A stretch of 64,000 nucleotides of DNA from assembly GCF_017355965.1 (NCBI RefSeq), contig NZ_JAFIQW010000001.1, positions 496,001 to 560,000 on the forward strand. The letters run 5' to 3'. This stretch comes from Desertivibrio insolitus. Lineage in GTDB: Bacteria; Actinomycetota; Actinomycetes; Actinomycetales; Microbacteriaceae. This document shows, one piece after another, positions 34,100 through 41,866 of this stretch (position 1 is the first letter of the stretch; every line of letters starts with the position of its first letter). A program made the translations under genes and the position numbers. The notes under the pieces are model-generated. The model was not told the origin of the DNA, searched no databases, and saw nothing but the letters and a program-made list of their open reading frames with translations.

Positions 34100-35087
34100 C
34101 CGCCGGACGATCGGCGCCGACCAGAGCCTCCGCGGTCAGCAGATCGGTGACCAGCACGTTGACCCACCCTCCCGCCAGGGCGCCGAGGATGGGCTCGTGC
34201 TTGCGCTGCCCACCGGCGATGCCGACGCGCCGCGCGATCGCCCGGTAGTCGTCGACCGGGATCGCGATCGTGCGCTCGGCGATGTCGCCGGTCACGTCGG
34301 TGCCGTCCACCGTGAAGACGTGGTGGCAGATGTCACCGACCGCGCCGCGCTCGAGCAGTTGCCGGCGGTCGTCGGCGAGGAACGCGTTGCCCGAGACGGC
34401 GAGAAGATCGCTCGGCTCGATGCTGCCGATGCCGACGATCGCCATCGTCAGCTCCCGCCACCGGCGCGTGACCTCGTCGAGCGCCGCGTCGTGGAGGAGA
34501 CCGTCGCGGATCGTGCGGTCGGCGACGACGCCCGGCGCCTGCACGTAGACCGCCTCGGCGCCGAGCACCCGGGCGAGATCCCCCGCGAGGCGCTGAGCCT
34601 GGAACTGCACGTCGGGCACGCCGATGCCGCCGAGCAGCTGCACGACCTCGGTCGCACCGCGAGTCGCGAGCGGCCGCATCCGGTCGACGGTGGCGAGCAG
34701 GGTCTGACTCCACGACGAGACGCCGATCCTGTCGGTCCCGGAGAGGGTCGCCTCCAGATAGCTCGCGGCAGCGGCGCCGATGGCCGAGACCACGGCCGTC
34801 TCGTCGTCGTCCTGGCTGACGTCGACCACCACGGCGTCGAGCAGCCCGAACCGCACCTGCAGCTCGTCCTCGAGCGCAGTGTGCACGCCGGGCGCGACCA
34901 TGACGGTGGTGCGCACGATGCCGACCTCCTGCGCCCTCTTGAGCAGCCGAGAGACCTTGGCCTGCGAGATGTTGAGGGCGGTTGCGATGTCAGCCTGACG
35001 GATGCCGCGCTCGTGATACATGCGCGCCACCTTGGTCAGGAGCCGCATCTGCCCGTCGACGGGAATGTTCCGGCTGGAGGACTGCAC
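34062..35087 (-). CDS. SorC/DeoR-type sugar-binding transcriptional regulator
   Basis: 341 residues. Helix-turn-helix at about residues 24-52 (YHERGIRQADIATALNISQAKVSRLL), then the SorC sugar-phosphate-binding domain with GIGSIEPSD and GDICHHVF and the C-terminal GGQRKHEPILGALAGGWVNVLVTD. SorC regulators respond to phosphorylated sugars or small polyol phosphates, which fits a pathway ending in erythrulose phosphate. It is central in the locus and divergent from the FAD/Fe-S dehydrogenase gene. Best candidate for binding the TGCAT-type boxes at 22285, 30065, 30121, 35195 and 41785. Confidence 0.9.
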   Translation of the reverse strand: MQSSSRNIPVDGQMRLLTKVARMYHERGIRQADIATALNISQAKVSRLLKRAQEVGIVRTTVMVAPGVHTALEDELQVRFGLLDAVVVDVSQDDDETAVVSAIGAAAASYLEATLSGTDRIGVSSWSQTLLATVDRMRPLATRGATEVVQLLGGIGVPDVQFQAQRLAGDLARVLGAEAVYVQAPGVVADRTIRDGLLHDAALDEVTRRWRELTMAIVGIGSIEPSDLLAVSGNAFLADDRRQLLERGAVGDICHHVFTVDGTDVTGDIAERTIAIPVDDYRAIARRVGIAGGQRKHEPILGALAGGWVNVLVTDLLTAEALVGADRPAVSREQATTPTAT

Positions 35088-35194
35088 GGCCGTGCTCCGC
35101 TCGACTCGGTGGTTGGGCTGAGGAACGCTACCGCAACCGTCGCGAATCGCAGCGGTGCGAGGAGCGTTCTCAGCAGGGTATCATCATTCGCGCA

Positions 35195-35208
35195 CGCAAG
35201 ATTATGCA
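35195..35208. promoter_or_regulatory. TGCAT-type regulatory box before the FAD/Fe-S dehydrogenase
   Basis: On the minus strand it reads TGCATAATCTTGCG, sharing TGCATAATC with the 30121 box. It lies 10 bases before the GTG start, overlapping the leader, in the gap between divergent regulator and dehydrogenase genes. The match to the second half of the consensus is weak. Confidence 0.45.
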
Positions 35209-35218
35209 AAGGAGCATC

Positions 35219-38158
35219 GTGGCGCTCGCCGGTAGCACCTCTTCAGAACCGGGCATCGCGCTCCGGTCGATGGTCGACCCCGGCGACCCACGCCTCGCGG
35301 CCGAGCTGACCGCCGCTGTCGGCGCCGCCGCCCGGGACGTCTCCGTCGCGCGCTTCGACCGCATCGTCGCAGGCGTGGACGCGAGTCACTTCCTCCTCAC
35401 GCCCCAGGCCGTCATCACCGCCCGCTCGGCGGACCAGGTGGCCGCGGTGTTCCGGTACGCGCGGGAGCACGGCCGCGCCGTGACGCTCCGCTCGGGCGGC
35501 ACGAGCCTGTCCGGTCAAGGATCGGGTGAGGACGTCCTCCTCGACACGCGGGCGGCGTTCCGCGGCATCCGCGTCGAGGCAGGCGGCACTCGCGTGCGTG
35601 TCGAGCCGGGTGCGACGGTCCGACAGGTCAACGCTCGACTCCTGCGGCATGGCCGCAAGTTCGGGCCGGACCCGGCGAGCGAGATCGCGGCGACGATCGG
35701 CGGGGTCGTCGCCAACAACTCCAGCGGCATGGCCTGCGGCACCGAGCACAACTCGTATCGCACGCTCCGCACGCTGCGGTTCGTGCTGCCGAGCGGCACC
35801 CTCGTCGACACCGCCGCCGACGACGCGGACGACAGGCTGCAGACCGCCGAGCCCGAGTTGCACGCAGGCCTTCTCCGGCTGCGCGCCGAACTGCTCGCCG
35901 ATCCCGACCTCGTCGAGGAGGTGCGGCGGCAGTACCGCGGTAAGAACACCATGGGCTACGGCCTGAACTCCTTGCTCGACTTCGCGACGCCGGTCGAGAT
36001 CCTCGCCCACCTCATGGTCGGCAGCGAGGGCTCGCTCGGCTGGGTCGCGGAGGCGGAGTTCGAGACCGTCGCCATCGCACCGGCAGTGGCGACGGCGCTG
36101 GTGTTCTTCGACGACCTCGACGCGGCGAGCCGTGTGCTGCCGGTGCTCGTGCAGACCGGTGCGGCGACCATCGAACTGATGGATGCTGCCTCGCTGCGGG
36201 TGGTGCAGGCCGATCCCGCGTCGGCCGATCTCGTCGGGGATCGCGTGCTCACGGAGCAGGCGGCGCTGCTGATCGAGTACCAGGCGACCGACGACGACGC
36301 CCTCCGGCACGCGCTCGCCCGGGCGCAGGAGGCTCTCGCCGCGGCCGGCGCCCCCGCGCTCGAGCCGACCACGGACCCGGCCGAGCGCGCTCACCTCTGG
36401 CACGTGAGGAAGGGGCTGTACGCCGCCATCGCCGGCGCGAGGCCGGCCGGCACGACGGCGCTCCTGGAAGACATCGCCGTGCCCGTCGCCGAACTCGGCG
36501 CGGCGTGCCGCTCGCTGCAGCAGCTCTTCACCGCACACGGCTACGCCGACGCGGTGATCTTCGGCCACGCGAAGGACGGCAACATCCACTTCCTCATCAC
36601 CGAGGACTTCACCTCCGAGGGCGCCATCGGGCGGCAGCGGGCCTTCACCGAGGACCTGGTCGCGCTCGTGCTCGGCGTCGGCGGAACCCTCAAGGCGGAA
36701 CACGGCACCGGACGGATCATGGCTCCGTTCGTCGAGCGTCAGTTCGGGCCCCGGTTGTACCGGATGATGCGGGAGGTCAAGCGGCTGTGCGATCCCCTGG
36801 GCATCCTCAATCCGGGAGTGCTCGTCTCGGACGACCCCGAAGCCCACCTCCGGCATCTGAAGCTCCCCTCTCCCGTCGAGGCGGAGGTCGACCGATGCGT
36901 GGAGTGCGGCTACTGCGAGCCGGTGTGCCCCAGCCGTGACCTCACGCTCACGCCGCGGCAACGCATCGCCGTGCGCCGGGCGCGGGCCTCGGCGCTCGAA
37001 CGGGGCGACGCCGCACTCGACCAGGAGCTGGCAAGAGCCGAGGAGTACGACTCGGTGCAGACATGCGCCGTCGACGGCATGTGCGAGACCGCGTGTCCGG
37101 TCTCGATCAACACCGGCGATCTCGTCCGTCGCCTCCGCGGCCGCGAAGCGAACGGTGCGGTGAAAGCCGGCGGCCGAGCCGTCGCCGCCGCCTGGGGACC
37201 GGTGACCAGGGCGGGTTCGCTCGCGCTGTCCACCGCCCGTGCGCTGCCCGCGCCCCTGGTGACCGGCGCGACGGATGCCGCCCGGGCCGTGCTCGGGACC
37301 GATCTCGTTCCTCGCTGGAGCCCCGACCTGCCGGGTGGCGGCCGGAAGCGCACGCCACCGCGGAGCGGAACCTCCGCGGACGGTGCGACCGCCAGAAGCG
37401 CCGAGCCTTCGATCGTCTTCTTCGCCGCGTGCGTCGGCTCGATGTTCGGGGCCGACGCAGGCGGTGTCGGGGCGGCGGAGGCCTTCCGTCGCCTGTGCGC
37501 CCGAGCAGGCGTCGCGTTCGAGACGCCGCAGGGAGCCGACGATCTGTGCTGCGGAACCCCGTGGAAATCGAAGGGCTTGTCGGACGGGTACGCAGCGATG
37601 GTGCAGCGGACGGTGCGGCGCCTCGTCACCGCCTCGGATGGTGGGCGGCTGCCGATCGTGAGCGACAACTCCTCCTGCACGGAGGGGCTGCTGCATGCGG
37701 TGCAGCAGGTGCGCGAGCTCGACGGCCGACCGGTGACGCTGACCGTCGTGGATTCTGTGGACTACGCCGCTGCAGAACTGCTTCCGAAGCTGCCGGTGAC
37801 CGAGCCGATCGGCTCCCTCGCGCTCCACCCGACCTGCTCGAGCACGCGACTCGGGTCCAACGCGAGCTTCGCCGCGCTCGCGGCCGCGCTGTCGACCCGG
37901 CCCGTCGTGCCGGACGCATGGGGCTGCTGCGGCTTCGCCGGAGATCGCGGGATGCTGCATCCGGAGCTCACGGCATCGGCGACGGCCGCGGAGGCCGCGG
38001 AGGTCGCGGCAGGCGACTTCGACGAGCACGTCTCGTGCAACCGCACCTGCGAGATCGGCATGAGCCGCGCGACCGGTGCCGAGTATCGGCACATCCTCGA
38101 GCTTCTCGAAGAACGCACCCGACCGGCGCCGGTCGGTGAGAACGGAGACCCCGCATGA
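35219..38158 (+). CDS. FAD-linked 2-hydroxyacid dehydrogenase fused to Fe-S/CCG domains
   Basis: 979 residues from GTG 35219, which has AAAGGAG at good spacing; ATG 35204 overlaps the operator. FAD_binding_4 domain (about 50-230; TLRSGGTSLSGQGSG, IGGVVANNSSGM), FAD-oxidase C domain (about 240-530; GHAKDGNIHF, KAEHGTGR), two 4Fe-4S motifs (CVECGYCEPVCPS near 560; CAVDGMCETACPV near 615), then two CCG domains (LCCGTPW near 776; GCCGFAGDRGM near 902). This is the DLD-II/YdiJ architecture, which oxidises D-lactate, D-2-hydroxyglutarate or other 2-hydroxyacids and passes electrons to the respiratory chain. Here it may oxidise a sugar acid such as apionate (inference). Confidence 0.9.
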   Translation: MALAGSTSSEPGIALRSMVDPGDPRLAAELTAAVGAAARDVSVARFDRIVAGVDASHFLLTPQAVITARSADQVAAVFRYAREHGRAVTLRSGGTSLSGQGSGEDVLLDTRAAFRGIRVEAGGTRVRVEPGATVRQVNARLLRHGRKFGPDPASEIAATIGGVVANNSSGMACGTEHNSYRTLRTLRFVLPSGTLVDTAADDADDRLQTAEPELHAGLLRLRAELLADPDLVEEVRRQYRGKNTMGYGLNSLLDFATPVEILAHLMVGSEGSLGWVAEAEFETVAIAPAVATALVFFDDLDAASRVLPVLVQTGAATIELMDAASLRVVQADPASADLVGDRVLTEQAALLIEYQATDDDALRHALARAQEALAAAGAPALEPTTDPAERAHLWHVRKGLYAAIAGARPAGTTALLEDIAVPVAELGAACRSLQQLFTAHGYADAVIFGHAKDGNIHFLITEDFTSEGAIGRQRAFTEDLVALVLGVGGTLKAEHGTGRIMAPFVERQFGPRLYRMMREVKRLCDPLGILNPGVLVSDDPEAHLRHLKLPSPVEAEVDRCVECGYCEPVCPSRDLTLTPRQRIAVRRARASALERGDAALDQELARAEEYDSVQTCAVDGMCETACPVSINTGDLVRRLRGREANGAVKAGGRAVAAAWGPVTRAGSLALSTARALPAPLVTGATDAARAVLGTDLVPRWSPDLPGGGRKRTPPRSGTSADGATARSAEPSIVFFAACVGSMFGADAGGVGAAEAFRRLCARAGVAFETPQGADDLCCGTPWKSKGLSDGYAAMVQRTVRRLVTASDGGRLPIVSDNSSCTEGLLHAVQQVRELDGRPVTLTVVDSVDYAAAELLPKLPVTEPIGSLALHPTCSSTRLGSNASFAALAAALSTRPVVPDAWGCCGFAGDRGMLHPELTASATAAEAAEVAAGDFDEHVSCNRTCEIGMSRATGAEYRHILELLEERTRPAPVGENGDPA

Positions 38159-39033
38159 GCACGTCCGCCGCCCTTCGCATCGCCGTCACCGGCAGCTCGG
38201 GCAAGCTCGGTCGCGCCACGGTCGCCCGCCTGCGGGCCGACGGGCACGATGTGATCGGCTTCGACCTCGACGGCACGCCGGGGATGGGGTTCACCCGGGT
38301 CCAGCTCGCCGACTACGGCCAGACGCTCGACGCCCTCCTCGGCGTCACCGCGCGGCATGAGGGGCTCGACGCGGTCGTGCATCTCGCCGCGATCCCGGTC
38401 AACGGTCTGGTGCCGGATGCCGCGACGTTCTCCAACAACGTGCTGGTCAGCTTCAACGTGGTCCACGCAGCGATGCGCGCCGGCATCCGCACCATTGTCA
38501 CCGCCTCGAGCATCACCGCGATGGGGTTTCCGTTCGCGAGCGCCCCGGCCTCGCTGCCCGTCGACGAGAGCACGGTCGAGGCGAACAACACCTACGGCCT
38601 CGGCAAGGTCGCCGAGGAGGCGATGTGGGCGCAGCTCGTCCGCTGGGCACCGGGGTTGTCGATCACGTCGCTGCGCTTCACCAACGTGGTGGGCACCGGC
38701 GAGTACGGCACCTTCGCCCGCGCGACCGACCCTGGCTACCGTCGTGACCTGCTGTTCAGCTACATCGACGCCCGTGACGGAGCCGCCGCGGTGGCCGCGG
38801 CCCTCGCCCACGCGGAGCCCGGCTTCGAGGTGTACGACATCGCGGCTCCCGAGACGGGCAGCGCCATCCCGACTGCCGAGCTCCTCGCGCACCATTTCCC
38901 GGAGACTCCGCTGCGAAAGGATCTCGGGGAGTTCGAGAGCCTGGTGTCGGTCGACAAGGCACGCGAGCGCCTCGGATTCGTCGCCGCGCACCACTGGCGC
39001 GACGAATACGCAGCGCATACCGCCGCGCAGTGA
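38155..39033 (+). CDS. NAD-dependent extended SDR, uronate-dehydrogenase-like
   Basis: 292 residues, ATGA overlap with the dehydrogenase gene, so coupled. The cofactor motif TGSSGKLGR near residue 11 and the acidic FDLDG after strand 2 indicate NAD+. The catalytic residues are Ser in TASSITAMG and Tyr-x3-Lys in YGLGK. Sequence layout resembles bacterial uronate dehydrogenases and sugar epimerases. An enzyme of this type could oxidise the hemiacetal of a free sugar (for example apiose) to its lactone, the step done by the Gfo/Idh-type ApsD in described apiose pathways. Substrate not shown by sequence. Confidence 0.85.
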   Translation: MSTSAALRIAVTGSSGKLGRATVARLRADGHDVIGFDLDGTPGMGFTRVQLADYGQTLDALLGVTARHEGLDAVVHLAAIPVNGLVPDAATFSNNVLVSFNVVHAAMRAGIRTIVTASSITAMGFPFASAPASLPVDESTVEANNTYGLGKVAEEAMWAQLVRWAPGLSITSLRFTNVVGTGEYGTFARATDPGYRRDLLFSYIDARDGAAAVAAALAHAEPGFEVYDIAAPETGSAIPTAELLAHHFPETPLRKDLGEFESLVSVDKARERLGFVAAHHWRDEYAAHTAAQ

Positions 39034-39078
39034 GCCGCGGCGCCCGTCCGAGCCGCTGTTCCCCTGCGCGGCGCGGCG

Positions 39079-41712
39079 TCAGGGGCGCGCCATCGGAACG
39101 GGGCGCCCCTCCCCCGCCCACGCTGCTTCGAAGGTGTGCGTTCCGCTGCCGACGATGACCGGTTCGGACCCGGGCAGCTCCACCATCCCGCCGGAGCCGG
39201 TGGGTACGGTCACCTCCACGGAGAGTGTTCCGTCCTCGAGGCGCCATGCGACGGCAGCGCGGCCGTACGGTGTCTCGTGCTCCGCAGACGCGTGTGTCAG
39301 CCCGCCGCCCGGCCTCGGCGCGAAGCGGATGCTGCGGTAGCCGGGCGAGGCCGGCGCGAGACCGGCGACCACCCGATGCAGCCAATCGGCCACCGCGCCC
39401 AGCGCGTAGTGGTTGAACGAGGTCATCTTCCCCGGGTTTACCGTGCCGTCGGGCAGCAGACTGTCCCAACGCTCCCAGATGGTCGTGCCGCCCTGCCGCA
39501 CGGCGTAGAGCCAGGAGGGGGCGTCCTCCTGCAGCAGCAGCGAGTACGCGGCATCCGGATGCCCCGTCGCGGTGAGCGCGTCGCACACGAGGGGGGTTCC
39601 GACGAAGCCGGTCGCGATCCGGTGGCCGGCCTCCTCCACGAGTTCGGCCAGTCGCACCCCCGCCGCCTCGCGGAGGTCGTCGCCGACGAGGTCGAACGCG
39701 ATGGCGAGCGAGTACGCCGTCTGCGCATCGCTCGTCATCCGACCGTCCTCACCGACGTAGGCGTCGAGGAAGGCTCTGCGCACCTCCGCGGCCAACCGCC
39801 CGAAGCGGGCGGCGTCCTCGTGCCGGCCGAGCACCTCCGCCATGCGCGCGAGGCGCTCGCTGGATCGGGCGAAGTAGGCGGTCGCCACGAGGTACCGGTC
39901 GGCCCGCGCGTCCGCGGGGTCGTCCGGAGGCGCCGAGGGATCGAGCCAGTCGCCGAGCTGGAAGCCCTCGTTCCAGAGCCTGTCGGGGCCGGCGAGTCTC
40001 TCGACGAGTTCGACCCATTTCCGGGCGCTCTCGTACTGGGTCTCGAGGATCCGCGGGTCGCCGAATCGCTCGTACAGGTCCCAGGGGGTGAGGGTCGCGG
40101 CGTCACCCCAGGCGGCGCCCGGACGGATCGGGGTCCACATCCGGTGAGCGGGAATGACCGGCACGTACCAGGGCACGGTCCCGTCGGGCAACTGTTCGAT
40201 CGCGAGGTCCTTCAGCCACGACGAGAGCATGCCGGAGACGTCGTAGAGGAAGGACGCGGTCGAGGCGAACACCTGGATGTCGCCGGTCCAGCCCACGCGC
40301 TCGTCGCGCTGGGGGCAGTCGGTGGGAATGTCGAGGAAGTTGCCGCGCATGCTCCACACCACGTTCTCGTGGAGGCGCTCGACGAGCGGGTCCGAGCAGG
40401 AGAACCAGCCGGTCCGCTCCATGTCCGTGTGGTAGACCCGGGCCACGAGATCGCCGCTCGCAGCGGCCGCGTCGAGGTCGCCCGGCCACCCCGTCACCTC
40501 CACGTAGCGGAAGCCGTGGAACGTGAACCGCGGCTCCCACTCCTCGAGCCCACCGCCGGCGAGCAGGTACTCGTCCGTCGACTTGGCGGTGCGAAGGGGG
40601 CGTGTGTAGATCTCGCCGTCCTGCAGCACCTCGGCGGTGCGGAGGACGACGTGATCTCCCGCACTGCCCGACACCCGGATCCGCACGCGCCCGACCAGGT
40701 TCTGACCGAAGTCGAGCACGCGCGCTCCGCTCGGGGTCGTGAGCACGGCCACCGGCGCGACCTCCTGTGTGCATCGGACCGGCGGACCCTCGGGAGCGAC
40801 GAGGGTGGCGGGATCACGGTGAGCCGCGACGACGCGATGCCAGTCGGAGTCGTCGAAGCCGGGGCGCGACCAGCCGTTCAGTGCCGCGGCGATGCGGGCG
40901 TCGTACACCTCGCCGTCGTAGTTCCCGCTGCGCACGATGGGACTGGGCGCGGCGCGCCAAGAGTCATCCGTGGCGACGACGTCGACGGTGCCGTCGGCGT
41001 AACGGATCTCGAGCTGCGCCAGCAGCGAGAGGTCGTGGCCGTAGAGGTTGCGGAAGCCCCGGTACCACCCGAGGCGGCCGCGGTACCAGCCGTCGCCCAG
41101 CCACGCACCGATCGCGTTGCTGCCGTCGGCGATCTGCTCGGTCACGTCGTACGTGCGGTACCGGAGTCGGCTGCGGTAGGGCGTCCACCCAGGAGACATG
41201 GCGTCGTCACCGACGCGCCGGCCGTTGAGCTCGATCTCATAGAGGCCGTGCGCCGTGACGTACAACCTCGCGGCAGCGACCTCGCCCCTGGCCTCGAACT
41301 CCCGCCGCAGGATCGAGGGGTGCCGCTCGTCGGAGGCCGGGTCCTCCTCCCACGACGCGCCCACGGCGAGCGCGGCCCAGTCCGAGGGCTCGAGCAGGCC
41401 CGCTTCGACGACGGCCGGCTCGCTCCAGTCGGATGCGGCACCGTCGGCACCGGTGACGCGCACCTGCACGGCGGCCCGGCCTCGAGAAGGAAGCGGGTCG
41501 TCCGGCCACGGCACCAGCACGGATTCGCTCGACGTGACGGGGTCGAAACCGCGCGGCGCCTCCTCGGCTCCGCGGATGATGCGGAGCTCGTACGAGGCCT
41601 GGGTCCAGCCATCGGGCGCGGCGGTCTTCCACGAGATCCGAGGAGCGGCGACACCGATGCCGAGCGCCTCGCGGACGTGTTCGAAAGTGGGGGCGGTCAC
41701 CGAGATGGGCAA
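39079..41712 (-). CDS. GH78 alpha-L-rhamnosidase
   Basis: 877 residues if translation starts at TTG 41712, which has GGGAG about seven bases upstream; GTG 41700 is an alternative. Longer readings run through the promoter region. Domains: N-terminal fibronectin-like domain (ISWKTAAPDGWTQASYELRI), two beta-domains (ARLYVTAHGLYEIELNG), the (alpha/alpha)6 barrel and a C-terminal beta-sandwich. GH78 catalytic motifs are present: CPQRDERVGWTGD with the general acid Glu, and TTIWERWDS with the base Glu. No signal peptide, so it acts on imported rhamnosides. Divergent from the apiosidase-like gene and probably co-regulated. Confidence 0.92.
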   Translation of the reverse strand: MPISVTAPTFEHVREALGIGVAAPRISWKTAAPDGWTQASYELRIIRGAEEAPRGFDPVTSSESVLVPWPDDPLPSRGRAAVQVRVTGADGAASDWSEPAVVEAGLLEPSDWAALAVGASWEEDPASDERHPSILRREFEARGEVAAARLYVTAHGLYEIELNGRRVGDDAMSPGWTPYRSRLRYRTYDVTEQIADGSNAIGAWLGDGWYRGRLGWYRGFRNLYGHDLSLLAQLEIRYADGTVDVVATDDSWRAAPSPIVRSGNYDGEVYDARIAAALNGWSRPGFDDSDWHRVVAAHRDPATLVAPEGPPVRCTQEVAPVAVLTTPSGARVLDFGQNLVGRVRIRVSGSAGDHVVLRTAEVLQDGEIYTRPLRTAKSTDEYLLAGGGLEEWEPRFTFHGFRYVEVTGWPGDLDAAAASGDLVARVYHTDMERTGWFSCSDPLVERLHENVVWSMRGNFLDIPTDCPQRDERVGWTGDIQVFASTASFLYDVSGMLSSWLKDLAIEQLPDGTVPWYVPVIPAHRMWTPIRPGAAWGDAATLTPWDLYERFGDPRILETQYESARKWVELVERLAGPDRLWNEGFQLGDWLDPSAPPDDPADARADRYLVATAYFARSSERLARMAEVLGRHEDAARFGRLAAEVRRAFLDAYVGEDGRMTSDAQTAYSLAIAFDLVGDDLREAAGVRLAELVEEAGHRIATGFVGTPLVCDALTATGHPDAAYSLLLQEDAPSWLYAVRQGGTTIWERWDSLLPDGTVNPGKMTSFNHYALGAVADWLHRVVAGLAPASPGYRSIRFAPRPGGGLTHASAEHETPYGRAAVAWRLEDGTLSVEVTVPTGSGGMVELPGSEPVIVGSGTHTFEAAWAGEGRPVPMARP

Positions 41713-41783
41713 GGGAAGCTCCCGATCAGGTAGGAGGAGGGCGGTGACGCGATAAGAAAGCTCCCACAGCTTGACGTCACTGT

Positions 41784-41818
41784 CTGCATACTCATTCACT
41801 GTAGCGAATACATTCACC
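41784..41818. promoter_or_regulatory. Double TGCAT-type box between GH78 and apiosidase-like genes
   Basis: TGCATACTCATTCA (41785-41798) followed after four bases by AGCGAATACATTCA (41803-41816), a direct repeat of the same motif. Placed in the 154-base divergent gap, it could control both genes. Closely matches the boxes at 30065 and 30121. Confidence 0.6.
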
Positions 41819-41866
41819 GGCGGCGCGCGCTCGTCGGTTCGGACCCCTGAAAGGCATCCCGGTCTC

